A stretch of 63,616 bases of DNA from Sphaerospermopsis aphanizomenoides BCCUSP55. Its GTDB lineage: Bacteria > Cyanobacteriota > Cyanobacteriia > Cyanobacteriales > Nostocaceae. The position numbers and the translations under genes are program-made. The stretch is taken from the NCBI RefSeq assembly GCF_001586785.1, contig NZ_LUFH02000021.1, positions 1 to 63,616 of the forward strand, read 5' to 3'. This document shows positions 39,690-49,175 of the stretch, piece after piece; the first letter of the stretch is position 1, and each line of letters opens with the position of its first letter. The notes beneath the pieces are model-generated. The model was not told where the DNA came from and did no database searches. It saw nothing but the letters and a program-made list of their open reading frames with translations.

Positions 39690-40004
39690 ATGAAATGTGT
39701 AAAATTTCTGATTTTGGTTATTAGTACCACTATTTTAGTTGTGGTGAGTAGCCATTGGGGAACAAAGGTGATGGCATTACCACCAGTGGAGGAAATACCA
39801 GAAGAAATATTGCGAACAGAAATTATTACCGCAGCGCGATCGCCCATTGATGGTAAACGCCTAACTGCTGCTGAATATGCAGAATTACAAGCGCAACTGC
39901 AAACAAGTCCACCACCAAAACTGAATGCTCAAATTCGAGAACAAATATTTCTGCTGCGGATACGGCAGGTACTATTACAGCTATTTCCATTTTTGGATAT
40001 TTAG
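39690..40004 (+). CDS. Small exported hypothetical protein
   Basis: The 104-residue protein has an N-terminal hydrophobic segment (FLILVISTTILVVVSS) suited to a signal peptide or anchor, then VEEIPEEILRTEIITAARSPIDGKRLTAAEYAELQAQLQ, a helical region with the look of a conserved cyanobacterial family, and a hydrophobic end (LLQLFPFLDI). It starts 31 bp after the GST-like gene, across AAAATTC-type repeats, and may be cotranscribed. Function unknown. Confidence 0.65.
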   Translation: MKCVKFLILVISTTILVVVSSHWGTKVMALPPVEEIPEEILRTEIITAARSPIDGKRLTAAEYAELQAQLQTSPPPKLNAQIREQIFLLRIRQVLLQLFPFLDI

Positions 40005-40009
40005 TTAAT

Positions 40010-40037
40010 GGTCAGTTGTCAGTTGTCAGTTGTCAGT
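40010..40037. repeat. TCAGTTG heptamer repeats
   Basis: Three copies of TCAGTTG lie just past the stop of the small exported protein. The same family lies between the DUF3146 and YqgF-like genes. Confidence 0.8.
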
Positions 40038-40215
40038 GGCAAAAGATTATTCTCCCCACCTCCCTATCATCCTATCTCTACTGTCACCTGTCACCAATAA
40101 TATACATTCTGATGTAGGATAACCGTGACGACAAAAATGCAAATAAATGTAAAGAATATATATAGTTATAAAAAACTAGATTTACTTAATCACATTATTT
40201 CACGTAGGTAGCTTC

Positions 40216-42507
40216 ATGTCCATCAGCACGATCGCCCCTGAGCAGGTTAACCGTATAGTTTGGAATCAGCATCACGATCCATTTGAAGTTCTTGGTTCAC
40301 ATCTCTTTGAACAAAATGGGAAAAATGTCTGGGCTGTGCGAGCCTACCTACCAAATGCCAGTTCAGCATGGGTAGTAGTTCCAGAAGACAGAAAAGAATA
40401 CCCGATGTACACAGTGCATGATCCCCATTTTTTTGAATGCACTATAGAAACAGCAGAACTTACCAACTATCAATTAAGGATTAAAGAAGGTGAATATGAG
40501 CGTGTCATTTATGACCCCTACGCCTTCCGTTCTCCCCACTTAACAGATTTTGACTTGCATTTGTTTGCAGAAGGCAACCATCACCGCATTTACGAAAAAC
40601 TGGGAGCGCACTTGACAGCAGTCGATGGTGTCAAAGGTGTTTATTTTGCCGTTTGGGCTCCCAATGCGCGTAACGTTTCTATTCTGGGAGATTTTAACCT
40701 CTGGGATGGACGTAAACACCAGATGCGGAAAGGACATACAGGCGTTTGGGAATTATTTATTCCTGAACTGGGTGTGGGAGAACATTACAAATACGAAATC
40801 AAAAATTTTGAAGGACACATTTACGAAAAATCTGACCCCTACGGTTTCCAGCAAGAACCACGTCCCAAAACAGCATCTATAGTCACCGACTTAAATGCTT
40901 ACACCTGGAACGATGAAAGCTGGATGGAAGTGCGGCGACATACAGACCCCCTCACCCAACCCATTTCCGTGTACGAAGTCCATTTAGGCTCTTGGTTACA
41001 CGCTGCTAGTGCAGAACCAGCAAAATTACCCAATGGAGAAACTGAACCAGTAGTAGTAGTTTCTGAACTCAAAACCGGTGCGCGTTTCCTGACTTATCGA
41101 GAATTAGCGGCAAAACTGATTCCTTATGTCAAAGAATTGGGATATACCCATATAGAATTACTACCAATTGCCGAGCATCCCTTTGATGGTTCTTGGGGTT
41201 ATCAAGTCACTGGTTATTATGCTCCCACTTCCCGCTTTGGTAGTCCTGAAGATTTCATGTATTTTGTAGACCAATGTCACGAAAATGGCATTGGTGTACT
41301 GGTAGATTGGGTTCCTGGACATTTCCCGAAAGATGGTCACGGTTTAGCCTTCTTCGATGGTACTCACCTATACGAACACGCTGACCCCCGCAAAGGTGAA
41401 CATAAGGAATGGGGAACTTTAGTATTTAACTATTCCCGTAACGAAGTTAGAAATTTCTTGGTAGCTAATGCCCTGTTCTGGTTTGATAAATACCACATTG
41501 ACGGAATTCGGGTGGATGCTGTAGCTTCCATGCTTTACAACGACTATTGCCGTAAAGATGGGGAATGGTTGCCCAACCAATACGGTGGTAGAGAAAATTT
41601 AGAAGCTGCGGATTTCTTGCGTCAAGTAAATCACAATATCTTTAGTTATTTTCCTGGTGCGCTTTCCATTGCCGAAGAATCTACTTCCTGGCCTATGGTG
41701 TCTTGGCCTACCTATACAGGTGGTCTAGGCTTTAACCTGAAGTGGAACATGGGTTGGATGCACGATATGTTGGATTATTTCAGCATGGATCCCTGGTTCC
41801 GTCAATTCCATCAAAACAATGTCACTTTCAGTATGTGGTACAACCACAGTGAGAATTTTATGCTGGCATTGTCTCACGATGAAGTTGTGCATGGTAAGAG
41901 CAATATCATCGGTAAAATGCCCGGTGATAGATGGCAGAAGTTAGCTAACGTGCGGGCTTTATTTACCTATATGTTCGCGCACCCTGGTAAGAAAACCATG
42001 TTTATGAGTATGGAATTTGGCCAGTGGAGTGAGTGGAATGTGTGGGCTGATTTAGAATGGCATTTATTCCAGTATGAACCACACCAACAGCTAAAGGAAT
42101 TTTTCCAGTCTCTCAACCATCTTTACCGTTCTGAACCTGCTTTGTATACTCAAGATTTTGCACGGGAAGGGTTTGAGTGGATTGACTGTAGCGACAACCG
42201 TCACAGCGTAGTTTCTTTTGTCCGTCGTGCTAAGGATGCTGATGAGTTTGTGGTTGTAGTTTGTAATTTTACTCCTCAACCTCATTCTCACTATCGTATC
42301 GGTGTACCAGAAAAGGGATTTTATACCGAGTTGTTCAATAGCGATGCGCGTCAGTATGGCGGTAGCAATATGGGCAATTTAGGCGGTAAGTGGACTGATG
42401 ATTGGTCTTTACATAATCGTCCTTATTCCTTGGATTTGTGTTTACCACCTTTGGGGGTTTTGATTCTCAAGCTGGATAAAGACAAGACTGCGGAAGCGAT
42501 GAAGTAA
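40216..42507 (+). CDS. glgB: 1,4-alpha-glucan branching enzyme
   Basis: GlgB makes alpha-1,6 branches in glycogen. The 763-residue protein has an N-terminal carbohydrate-binding region, a CBM48 module ([25 protein letters not shown]), the GH13 barrel ([38 protein letters not shown] with the catalytic Asp, [10 protein letters not shown] with the catalytic Glu, [12 protein letters not shown]) and a C-terminal beta domain. Length and motifs are normal. The gene stands alone, with a probable terminator at 42542. Confidence 0.97.
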   Translation: MSISTIAPEQVNRIVWNQHHDPFEVLGSHLFEQNGKNVWAVRAYLPNASSAWVVVPEDRKEYPMYTVHDPHFFECTIETAELTNYQLRIKEGEYERVIYDPYAFRSPHLTDFDLHLFAEGNHHRIYEKLGAHLTAVDGVKGVYFAVWAPNARNVSILGDFNLWDGRKHQMRKGHTGVWELFIPELGVGEHYKYEIKNFEGHIYEKSDPYGFQQEPRPKTASIVTDLNAYTWNDESWMEVRRHTDPLTQPISVYEVHLGSWLHAASAEPAKLPNGETEPVVVVSELKTGARFLTYRELAAKLIPYVKELGYTHIELLPIAEHPFDGSWGYQVTGYYAPTSRFGSPEDFMYFVDQCHENGIGVLVDWVPGHFPKDGHGLAFFDGTHLYEHADPRKGEHKEWGTLVFNYSRNEVRNFLVANALFWFDKYHIDGIRVDAVASMLYNDYCRKDGEWLPNQYGGRENLEAADFLRQVNHNIFSYFPGALSIAEESTSWPMVSWPTYTGGLGFNLKWNMGWMHDMLDYFSMDPWFRQFHQNNVTFSMWYNHSENFMLALSHDEVVHGKSNIIGKMPGDRWQKLANVRALFTYMFAHPGKKTMFMSMEFGQWSEWNVWADLEWHLFQYEPHQQLKEFFQSLNHLYRSEPALYTQDFAREGFEWIDCSDNRHSVVSFVRRAKDADEFVVVVCNFTPQPHSHYRIGVPEKGFYTELFNSDARQYGGSNMGNLGGKWTDDWSLHNRPYSLDLCLPPLGVLILKLDKDKTAEAMK

Positions 42508-42541
42508 GGGTTGATTTTGTTCAGATAAATTGGCAATTTTT

Positions 42542-42573
42542 AGGGATGCAGCAATGCTGTGTCCTTATTTTTG
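42542..42573 (+). terminator. Probable glgB terminator
   Basis: An imperfect stem AGGGATGCAGC/GCTGTGTCCT with loop AAT is followed by TATTTTTG, 35 bp past the stop codon. Confidence 0.55.
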
Positions 42574-42595
42574 TGAGAATTAGGATGTCCAGGAT

Positions 42596-43225
42596 TTAAG
42601 GATTTACAGGATGTGGAATTCCTGAATTTGGTGATAACATCCACATCAAAAATCCTAAAATTGGCTCAACGGGTGGTAATGGATATTCGGTAATATCAAT
42701 AGTGACTGAATTACCTTCTAATTTTAGAAATTTCCAAGCTGTTCCACTGGTGACTGAACCGAAAATAGTAGGAATATTTATATTATTAGCAGCATTAAAT
42801 TTTTGAGCAGCTACCATTTCTGCGATACACTGACCTAAACCACCATTAAGATTTTCCTTTTTCGCTTCTATAATAATAATAACTGGAGCTTGAATTTCTA
42901 ATTGGGTGGGTGATTTACTAATCAGAAAGTCACAAATACCATTAAGTCCTAGGTTGGGATCAACAGTAAAATCTTCTCCAGAAAAGAGGCTAATTTGGCG
43001 ATTTAATAATCGTCTCACTGCTGTTAATACAGGGCTAATAATCCATTCAGAACGAGCTTTTTCGCTACCCCTTGCAAGTACCAAAGGTAAACCATCCTCT
43101 AGTTCTTGATGTAATAAATCATCTGGTTCTACAGGAGGAATGTCTGGAAAAAATCTTCCTCCTTCATGGATAATAATTGCTAAATCTTGGCGGACTTTTT
43201 TAAGTGTAAAATCACTGTAAGGCAT
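42596..43225 (-). CDS. Hypothetical protein with PD-(D/E)xK nuclease-like core
   Basis: The 209-residue protein has LNGICDFLIS followed, about 20 residues on, by VIIIIEAKKEN, the D...ExK spacing of PD-(D/E)xK enzymes or their inactive relatives, and a Q in the next helix (GLGQCIAEMVAAQKF). These proteins are common in cyanobacterial genomes and often resemble the Uma2 and restriction endonuclease folds. No methylase or other defence gene is adjacent. Nuclease function is inference. Confidence 0.6.
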   Translation of the reverse strand: MPYSDFTLKKVRQDLAIIIHEGGRFFPDIPPVEPDDLLHQELEDGLPLVLARGSEKARSEWIISPVLTAVRRLLNRQISLFSGEDFTVDPNLGLNGICDFLISKSPTQLEIQAPVIIIIEAKKENLNGGLGQCIAEMVAAQKFNAANNINIPTIFGSVTSGTAWKFLKLEGNSVTIDITEYPLPPVEPILGFLMWMLSPNSGIPHPVNP

Positions 43226-43478
43226 GGTTATAATTAATTAGGCTAAAAACGGATTACTGGATGATAATTTATCAAATATATACAAGAATGGGGAGATAGA
43301 AATTTTGTCAGAAATGGCTTACGCCACGCTATCAGACAATCTGCGTTTATCCGCGTCTATCTGCGTTCTGATCCTGAAAATCCTTAAATCCTGGACATCA
43401 TTTATTATTTCTTAATTTTGACTTTTGACTTTTGACTTCCCGAAGGGTGTCCTGGATATCCTGATTCAGACATTTTCA

Positions 43479-43826
43479 CTACTTCCCAGACTCCAATTTT
43501 GTAACCCGCTTTCTTAAATCATTAACTTGTTGCTTTAATTCCACAACCAAAGTTGATAATCTATCAAACATTTTGTCCCGTTCCGACTGTGATAAATTCC
43601 TCTGAGAACCTGGAGGTTTTGTGGGAGTTTGAGGAATTTTAGATGATGGAATCTGGGGATTTTGACGTAGCAATAATTCTATTTGGTTTAACCGCAATTC
43701 TAAACGACGTACATCAGATTCTAGGTTATTAACACGAAAATCTACCTGTTGTGAAGAAGCAGGATTAGAAAAAACCCCACTCCATAGAATTATCACTACA
43801 ACCCCAGCAAACAATAATTTTTTCAC
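43479..43826 (-). CDS. Small exported coiled-coil protein
   Basis: The 115-residue protein has a signal peptide (LLFAGVVVIILWSGVFSNPASS), two heptad-rich helical stretches (VNNLESDVRRLELRLNQIELLLR and LSTLVVELKQQVNDLRKRVTKLE), and a Pro-rich linker between them. It would act outside the cytoplasm as an oligomeric coiled coil. It follows the CIA30/oxidoreductase gene by 26 bp on the same strand and is probably cotranscribed. Function unknown. Confidence 0.7.
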   Translation of the reverse strand: MKKLLFAGVVVIILWSGVFSNPASSQQVDFRVNNLESDVRRLELRLNQIELLLRQNPQIPSSKIPQTPTKPPGSQRNLSQSERDKMFDRLSTLVVELKQQVNDLRKRVTKLESGK

Positions 43827-43852
43827 AATTGTATTGATTGGTTTACTACCAA

Positions 43853-45337
43853 TTATTTATCACGTTGCAAGTTAGAAAATAACTGTTCCCAATTGATAGA
43901 GTTAACATTATTTTCTCCCTGTTTGACTTCTAAGGTTATATTCCGTGCTTTGGTTTGTTTAAGGGATTCAATGCAAATTTCTGCAACGTCATTTCTGCTA
44001 ATTTTTCCCCGAATATTATCACCTTGTTCAAATATTAATTCTTTACCTCCGACTTCTTCAGTTAAAGCACAAGGTCGAATAATTGTGTAGGGTATTCCGC
44101 TTTCTCTTAAACTATCTTCTCCTTTTAATTTCCATGTTAAAATTCCTCCCAATTGGTCGTTTAATCTTACGGCTGGGGGTTCTTCATCTAAATTAATTCC
44201 TGGTCTTCCGGGACGGGTGACACCAGCAGAACTAACTAAAACAAATTGAGGTAAATTTTCACCACCATAAGCTTTGATTGATTCTAGTTCTAGTGCAAAA
44301 CTACCAGGGTTAAATTTAGGATTTAAAGCACCATCATATTCAAATTTACTCAACATTAATTGGAAAGAGCAAACTTTACTAGCATCAATCGGTGGACAAT
44401 CTTTCACAGATTTAGCTCTAAATACAGGTGTTAAATTGACAAAGGGAATGGTAATATCGATCCATGTATTAGCTATAGTATCAAAGGAATAACTGTAACC
44501 AATTCCATCCCATGTTGATTCGGTTCTTAAAAAGATTTTATAACGTTGTCCGTCACCTTTGACGCGCAATTTTACCCCTGCATAACCGGATAAATTAATT
44601 GTTGGTGAAAAATTCTTTGTTCTTACAGATGCAAATCCTCCCGAATTAGCTGTAGAAACATTACCAGCAAATAAGGCTGTTTTTTCTAATATTTGAAAAT
44701 TGCTAGAACTAACACCACCCATGACTACATCATCCAAAGCACCCCAGATATTTTTTAATTCCTCTGATGATTGAGTAAAATCAAAGATGACTTTTTCACC
44801 TGTGTTTGATAAATATCTTCTCGCAGCTTCTACTAGGTTTTTTACACCTTTATATTCAACATTTTCTGGTGTATCACCCACAATTTCTGGTTGATAAAAT
44901 TTCACACCTTGATTATATTTTGCTCTATCAGGTGTGTCTCCTTCTACTGGTTGAACACGCACTGCTGTACAACAAACAACAGCTTGAATATTACTCAAGA
45001 CTAAATTATTGAGAGTTTCTGGTTTGGTAATATCTCCCACTACCAAGTCAACATCATTACCCAAAATTGACCGTGCTTTGTCAATATCCCTGACTAAACA
45101 GCGAACTTTGTAACCCTGTGCTGACAATCGTTTTACAACTCGCTTACCAACACCACCAGTCGCACCTGCTACTAAAACAACACCCATTTTTATTCCCCCA
45201 TTTGGTTGATTTTGATAATTTTCCGGACGACTTGGAAATAAATTTTGCACCCAGTTCAGGACAGGAAATACCTCAAAGTAGGTGAGGGTTTTGATGAATC
45301 TGCACAAATCCCATTGAGAACGATTGTTTTCAGTCAT
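43853..45337 (-). CDS. NAD(P)-binding oxidoreductase with inserted CIA30 domain
   Basis: The 494-residue protein has an atypical short-chain dehydrogenase start VVLVAGATGGVGKRVVKRL (dinucleotide binding, about residues 53-72) and YKVRCLVRDIDKA. The fold is interrupted at about residues 180-370 by a CIA30-type beta-sandwich (WGALDDVVMGGVSSSNF, GFASVRTKNF, LRVKGDGQRYKIFLRT, the words of complex I intermediate-associated protein 30). The dehydrogenase fold resumes with VLVSSAGVTRPG and IIRPCALTEE. Relatives occur in plastids and cyanobacteria. Substrate unknown. Confidence 0.85.
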   Translation of the reverse strand: MTENNRSQWDLCRFIKTLTYFEVFPVLNWVQNLFPSRPENYQNQPNGGIKMGVVLVAGATGGVGKRVVKRLSAQGYKVRCLVRDIDKARSILGNDVDLVVGDITKPETLNNLVLSNIQAVVCCTAVRVQPVEGDTPDRAKYNQGVKFYQPEIVGDTPENVEYKGVKNLVEAARRYLSNTGEKVIFDFTQSSEELKNIWGALDDVVMGGVSSSNFQILEKTALFAGNVSTANSGGFASVRTKNFSPTINLSGYAGVKLRVKGDGQRYKIFLRTESTWDGIGYSYSFDTIANTWIDITIPFVNLTPVFRAKSVKDCPPIDASKVCSFQLMLSKFEYDGALNPKFNPGSFALELESIKAYGGENLPQFVLVSSAGVTRPGRPGINLDEEPPAVRLNDQLGGILTWKLKGEDSLRESGIPYTIIRPCALTEEVGGKELIFEQGDNIRGKISRNDVAEICIESLKQTKARNITLEVKQGENNVNSINWEQLFSNLQRDK

Positions 45338-45478
45338 AATTATTTTTTATAACTTTTGTGTATTCTAGTCTAATTGTAGCAATTATGAACAACCATATCC
45401 TTGATTTATCAGAGAAGTTAGGATATGAGCAGATTATGTCATATAATACATTAATAACTAAACAGGAAGTTATTGGTT

Positions 45479-45985
45479 ATGAGTCAATTGGCAAAAATTC
45501 AAGCTGAGTATGAGCAATTTCCTCAAGAAGTTTCCAGCATTATGATTAGTACAGTTAATGGAAAGGGAATCCCTAACGCTAGTTATACTCCTTTTGTAAT
45601 AGATGAATTTAAAAATATTTATATTTATGTTAGTGGTTTAGCTAGTCACACTGTTAATATTCATGCTCATCCCTATGTGAGTGTTTTATTTATTGAAGAT
45701 GAAGCTAAAAGTCCGAATATTTTTGCTCGTCGTAGATTGAATTTTGATTGTACAGCTACTTTAATTGAGAGGGAAACTGAACAATGGAATCAAGTTGTTG
45801 AGCAATTTCAAGCACGGTTTGGAGAAATTATTGAAATGTTACGCAGTTTGGCTGATTTTAGAATTTTTCAACTCACTCCAACTCAAGGACGTTTTGTCAT
45901 CGGTTTTGGTGCAGCTTACAATATTGATGGTGATAACCTCCATCAACTTGTACCAGTTACTAAAGATAATCTTTCTAATTCATAA
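45479..45985 (+). CDS. HugZ-type pyridoxamine 5'-phosphate oxidase-like protein
   Basis: The split-barrel fold is visible in the 168-residue product: SSIMISTVNGKGIPNASYTPFVID, IYIYVSGLASHTVNIHAHPYVSVLFIEDE and RRRLNFDCTATLIERE, matching the heme utilisation (HugZ) branch of the family, whose members bind and break down haem. I start at ATG 45479 rather than TTG 45473. The alpha/beta hydrolase gene follows within about 21 bp, so the two may be cotranscribed. Haem as substrate is inferred from family. Confidence 0.8.
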   Translation: MSQLAKIQAEYEQFPQEVSSIMISTVNGKGIPNASYTPFVIDEFKNIYIYVSGLASHTVNIHAHPYVSVLFIEDEAKSPNIFARRRLNFDCTATLIERETEQWNQVVEQFQARFGEIIEMLRSLADFRIFQLTPTQGRFVIGFGAAYNIDGDNLHQLVPVTKDNLSNS

Positions 45986-46006
45986 TTGATATTTCATAAA
46001 TTATCT

Positions 46007-46894
46007 ATGCTGAAATTTCATCCCCCTGGTTTTGGTCAAAAGGTTATTAATACTTCTTTGGGTGCAATGGCTTACTATACCCAAATTGGTAAACCTTGGG
46101 ATATTTCTGAAATTGAAAAATTACCAACCTTGTTATTTTTACATAACTTTGGTGGTGGTGCTTCTGCTTATGAATGGTCTAAAGTTTATCCGGCTTTTGC
46201 AAATAAATATCGAATTTTAGCACCAGATTTAATTGGTTGGGGAGAGTCTGAACATTCGACACGAGATTATCAAATTCAAGATTACTTGACTACTATTAGT
46301 GAATTTATTCACCAAACTTGTGAACAACCTGTGACGGTGGTAGCTTCTTCTTTAACTGCGGCTTTTACTATTCGTCTTGCTATTTCTCAACCTGATTTAT
46401 TTAAAGCATTGTTTTTAGTTTCTCCGTCTGGGTTTGATGATTTTGGACAGGGTGCTGGACGCAGATTACCGCTTTCGGTGATTAATACACCTTTTTTGGA
46501 TCATTTAATTTATGGTTTGGGTGCTGAAAATGAACTTGCTGTCAGTAATTTTTTACAAAGTTTTCTTTTTGCTAAACCAGAAAGATTGACAAAAGAAATG
46601 GTAGAAGCTTATTTAACTTCTGCACAAAAGCCAAATGCTAAGTTTGCGGCTTTAGCATTTTTACGAGGTGATCTTTATTTCGATTTGAGTTTATATCTTC
46701 CCCAACTAAAAATACCCACTGTCTTTTTTTGGGGTGAAAAAGCACAATTTACTAATATCAAATTAGGTCAAAGATTAGCAAGTTTAAATAAAGATGCAAT
46801 TAGAGATTTTTATGGTATAGCTGATACGGGAATTTTACCACATCTGGAAACACCTGGAGTTTTTATTGGGTTGTTATCTAAGTATCTTCAATAA
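46007..46894 (+). CDS. Alpha/beta hydrolase
   Basis: The 295-residue product has the alpha/beta hydrolase layout: LLFLHNFGGGASAYEW (oxyanion region), YRILAPDLIGWGES, the nucleophile strand VTVVASSLTAAFTIRLA, and a C-terminal PHLETPG with the catalytic His. The elbow around the serine is A-S-S-L-T rather than the standard G-x-S-x-G, a variant seen in some cyanobacterial and plastid hydrolases. ATG 46007 is preferred to TTG 45986. Substrate unknown. Confidence 0.85.
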   Translation: MLKFHPPGFGQKVINTSLGAMAYYTQIGKPWDISEIEKLPTLLFLHNFGGGASAYEWSKVYPAFANKYRILAPDLIGWGESEHSTRDYQIQDYLTTISEFIHQTCEQPVTVVASSLTAAFTIRLAISQPDLFKALFLVSPSGFDDFGQGAGRRLPLSVINTPFLDHLIYGLGAENELAVSNFLQSFLFAKPERLTKEMVEAYLTSAQKPNAKFAALAFLRGDLYFDLSLYLPQLKIPTVFFWGEKAQFTNIKLGQRLASLNKDAIRDFYGIADTGILPHLETPGVFIGLLSKYLQ

Positions 46895-46899
46895 TTAAA

Positions 46900-46930
46900 C
46901 GCGGATGCACACAGATGGACGCAGATAAAG
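46900..46930. repeat. CGCAGAT-type dispersed repeat
   Basis: ACGCGGATGCACACAGATGG followed by ACGCAGATAAAG. Related to the sequences at 4545-4577, 43341-43367 and 47376-47412 (the last two inverted). Confidence 0.7.
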
Positions 46931-46957
46931 CAGGATGAATTGTTGTTGAGGTGATGG

Positions 46958-47359
46958 ATGATGAAAAATATTAATAATATTAATAAAACGGTGACTTATG
47001 AAGGTGGTTGTCACTGTGGTGCAGTACGCTTTCGGGTAGTAGTTGATCACCACAAAGTGGATGATTGTAACTGTTCAATTTGTAGTAAAAAGGGATTTTT
47101 ACATTTAATTGTCCCTAAAGATAAATTTACTTTACTACAAGGTGAAGATGTTTTAACAACCTATCAATTTAATACAGGTGTTGCACAACATAAATTTTGT
47201 CGTATTTGTGGAATACATTCTTTTTATATTCCCCGCAGTCATCCTAATGGTATTGATGTAAACGTCAGGTGTTTAGATGGAGATGTAATAGGTAATTTTG
47301 AAATTGTACCTTTTGATGGTGCAAATTGGGAGGATAATATTCACAAATTGATTAATTGA
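46958..47359 (+). CDS. GFA/CENP-V family zinc protein
   Basis: The 133-residue protein has the zinc ligands of the GFA family in order: GGCHCGAVRF, DCNCSICSKKGF and FCRICGIHSFYIPR. Family members include glutathione-dependent formaldehyde-activating enzyme, but most are uncharacterised, so the reaction is not known. The length is typical. The gene is bounded on both sides by CGCAGAT-type repeats. The start could be either of two adjacent ATG codons. Confidence 0.88.
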   Translation: MMKNINNINKTVTYEGGCHCGAVRFRVVVDHHKVDDCNCSICSKKGFLHLIVPKDKFTLLQGEDVLTTYQFNTGVAQHKFCRICGIHSFYIPRSHPNGIDVNVRCLDGDVIGNFEIVPFDGANWEDNIHKLIN

Positions 47360-47375
47360 TTATAAATTCATCTTT

Positions 47376-47457
47376 TTTCATCTGCGTTAATCTGCGTGCA
47401 TCTGCGTTTAATTCATATCCTCAATAATATGAGGGATTTAGCAGTGCTAAACCCCTA
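47376..47457. repeat. ATCTGCGTTTA repeats and a GGGATTTAGC hairpin
   Basis: CATCTGCGTTAATCTGCGTG is followed by another ATCTGCGTTTA, the inverse of the repeat at 46900. A hairpin TTTAGC/GCTAAA (47439-47453) comes next. Together they fill most of the interval between the convergent GFA and DUF3386 genes. Confidence 0.6.
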
Positions 47458-47499
47458 CATCAATTAGAAAAATTGTGAATTATCTACAAGCCAAAAAGC

Positions 47500-48144
47500 C
47501 TAACCCAATAATTCAAGATTACCGAAAATAAACTCTTGGATGGAGAGATTTCCGTCTGTTTCAGTGCGAATTTCCCTACGGTTGAGAATGTAATAATTTC
47601 CTACTTTTTCATATTCGTCTGTAAACTCGCTCCGACCACCTTTTTGGACACCAGTTTTAGGGTCATGATATACAGAATCATAGGTGTGAGATAGATATCC
47701 TGCGCCGGTTTCGTGAATGCTGAAAGTGTTAATAGTCACAACAACTCCATGAATTTGACGATGAACAAGAGTCACTACATCATTGCGAACTTTATATTTG
47801 TCACCTGCTGATTTACCACCAACAAAAATTTCTACAGCCCCAGTTTCGTCTGTTTCTCCATAGGTAAAGGTATTTTCGCCGTGAGTTTGTTCAAAACTGC
47901 GACGGACTCGGTGAACGGCTATTTCCCAAGTTTGGCTGTCAATAGCTTTTTTGGCAGCTTCGTCTTCTACTCCTGTAACTTCCCATTTGAGATTAGCGTC
48001 AATACGAATTTTGCCAGTGAACTCCTGGCCATCATATTTATAAGTGATATCTGCGGTGTAACCGGGGAAATTTTCATCCCAAGTATAACGGTTTTGATAT
48101 GCAGCCCGGAAAAGTTCTTGGGCAGAGATTTGAGTAACTGTCAT
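47500..48144 (-). CDS. DUF3386 family protein
   Basis: The 214-residue protein matches DUF3386, a cyanobacterial and plastid family: AQELFRAAYQNRYTWDENFPGYTADI, WEIAVHRVRRSFEQTHGENTFTYG and VTINTFSIHETGAGYLSHTYDSVYHDP. It is soluble, beta-rich and has no known activity. It lies divergently from the LuxR-type regulator, with 103 bp between starts. Confidence 0.88.
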   Translation of the reverse strand: MTVTQISAQELFRAAYQNRYTWDENFPGYTADITYKYDGQEFTGKIRIDANLKWEVTGVEDEAAKKAIDSQTWEIAVHRVRRSFEQTHGENTFTYGETDETGAVEIFVGGKSAGDKYKVRNDVVTLVHRQIHGVVVTINTFSIHETGAGYLSHTYDSVYHDPKTGVQKGGRSEFTDEYEKVGNYYILNRREIRTETDGNLSIQEFIFGNLELLG

Positions 48145-48247
48145 GATGCTTGTCCTCTGGCTACGAGTGATAATAGCGTTTTATCGTTGATGATATTAGG
48201 ATAGAAGTAATTATCGAGGTTTGGATAGTCCCCAACTGGGTACTCTT

Positions 48248-48913
48248 ATGACAAAAACTCTCCACGCCATTTTTGAAGCGATCGCTAATGTGGAAAATGA
48301 GCAAGAATTACAACAGGCGCTTATGGATACCATTGGCGAACATTTTGGCGTGCAACACTGGGGTATTTCTTTCCTAGATGACGAGTTATTAACGGAGATA
48401 GAAACTCCCGAAATGCCGGCGGTATGTTTGGAAGCTAATCCCGTCGGTCGCTATGTGGTCGAACGCCACGCCCCCACCCATGAGCAATTAATCTTATCAC
48501 CAGAAGACTGGAAAAATTTTTGTACTCGTCACGAGCATATTATGACTGGCCCGATAGTTTGTGATGGTCGGTTAGTGGGAACTCTGAATTTTGCCCGTGA
48601 CCCTGGTAGCGCCCCTTTTAATGGTAATGATTTAGCGGATTTAAGTGCAGTATGTATTCATTTATCAGCCAAGCTGGCTACCCTACAGGCAAAACCTAAA
48701 ACTGTATCATCTGCTGTTAATTCTCTCCTCACAGCTAGGGAATTAGAAATTGCTGAATTAGTAGCCCAAGGTTTAACTAATGGAGAAATTGCAGCTAAAC
48801 TTTGGATTACCCAAAATACCGTTAAGCAAGCATTGAAAAGAATGTTTAAAAAATTGGGGGTTTCTGCCCGTGCGGAAATGGTGGCAAAACTTCAAGATCG
48901 TTTGGTTTCGTGA
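48248..48913 (+). CDS. GAF domain LuxR-family transcriptional regulator
   Basis: The 221-residue product has an N-terminal GAF-like sensor domain (LQQALMDTIGEHFGVQHWGISFLDDE to LADLSAVCIHLSAKLATL) and a C-terminal LuxR helix-turn-helix (LTARELEIAELVAQGLTNGEIAAKLWITQNTVKQALKRMFKKLGVSARAEM). It probably senses a small ligand or redox state and controls transcription. I start at ATG 48248; an upstream TTG at 48221 is weaker. It is divergent from DUF3386, a possible target. Confidence 0.88.
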   Translation: MTKTLHAIFEAIANVENEQELQQALMDTIGEHFGVQHWGISFLDDELLTEIETPEMPAVCLEANPVGRYVVERHAPTHEQLILSPEDWKNFCTRHEHIMTGPIVCDGRLVGTLNFARDPGSAPFNGNDLADLSAVCIHLSAKLATLQAKPKTVSSAVNSLLTARELEIAELVAQGLTNGEIAAKLWITQNTVKQALKRMFKKLGVSARAEMVAKLQDRLVS

Positions 48914-48947
48914 AAAACAGGAGGTAGAAGACAGAAGGTGCAGGTTC

Positions 48948-49175
48948 TCAAGGATGGGAACGTAAGTCAACATCTCGCGCTGGTATTTCATCTGCTGTCA
49001 ACGTCACCACTTTACCATCTCGCAAAATACTAATAGATTCTCCTAGCCTGCGATGTCTTTCTATCGCATTAGCAATAGCAAACTTCACTCCAGCATCTAT
49101 TTTTTGATAAAGTTCTGTACGATTAATTTCAGCTTCCTTATGTTGCTGTAATTTGATTCCAGATTCTGTGTTCAT
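48948..49175 (-). CDS. Small protein paired with the zeta-type toxin (putative antitoxin)
   Basis: The 75-residue protein has a helical N-terminal half (TELYQKIDAGVKFAIANAIERHRRLGESI) and ends with ISILRDGKVVTLTADEIPA, a segment typical of small proteins paired with zeta-like kinases in cyanobacteria. It overlaps the 3' end of the toxin-like gene by 38 bp in another frame, so the two are translationally linked. The order, kinase first and small partner second, is the reverse of most epsilon-zeta modules. Antitoxin function is inferred from context. Confidence 0.65.
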   Translation of the reverse strand: MNTESGIKLQQHKEAEINRTELYQKIDAGVKFAIANAIERHRRLGESISILRDGKVVTLTADEIPARDVDLRSHP

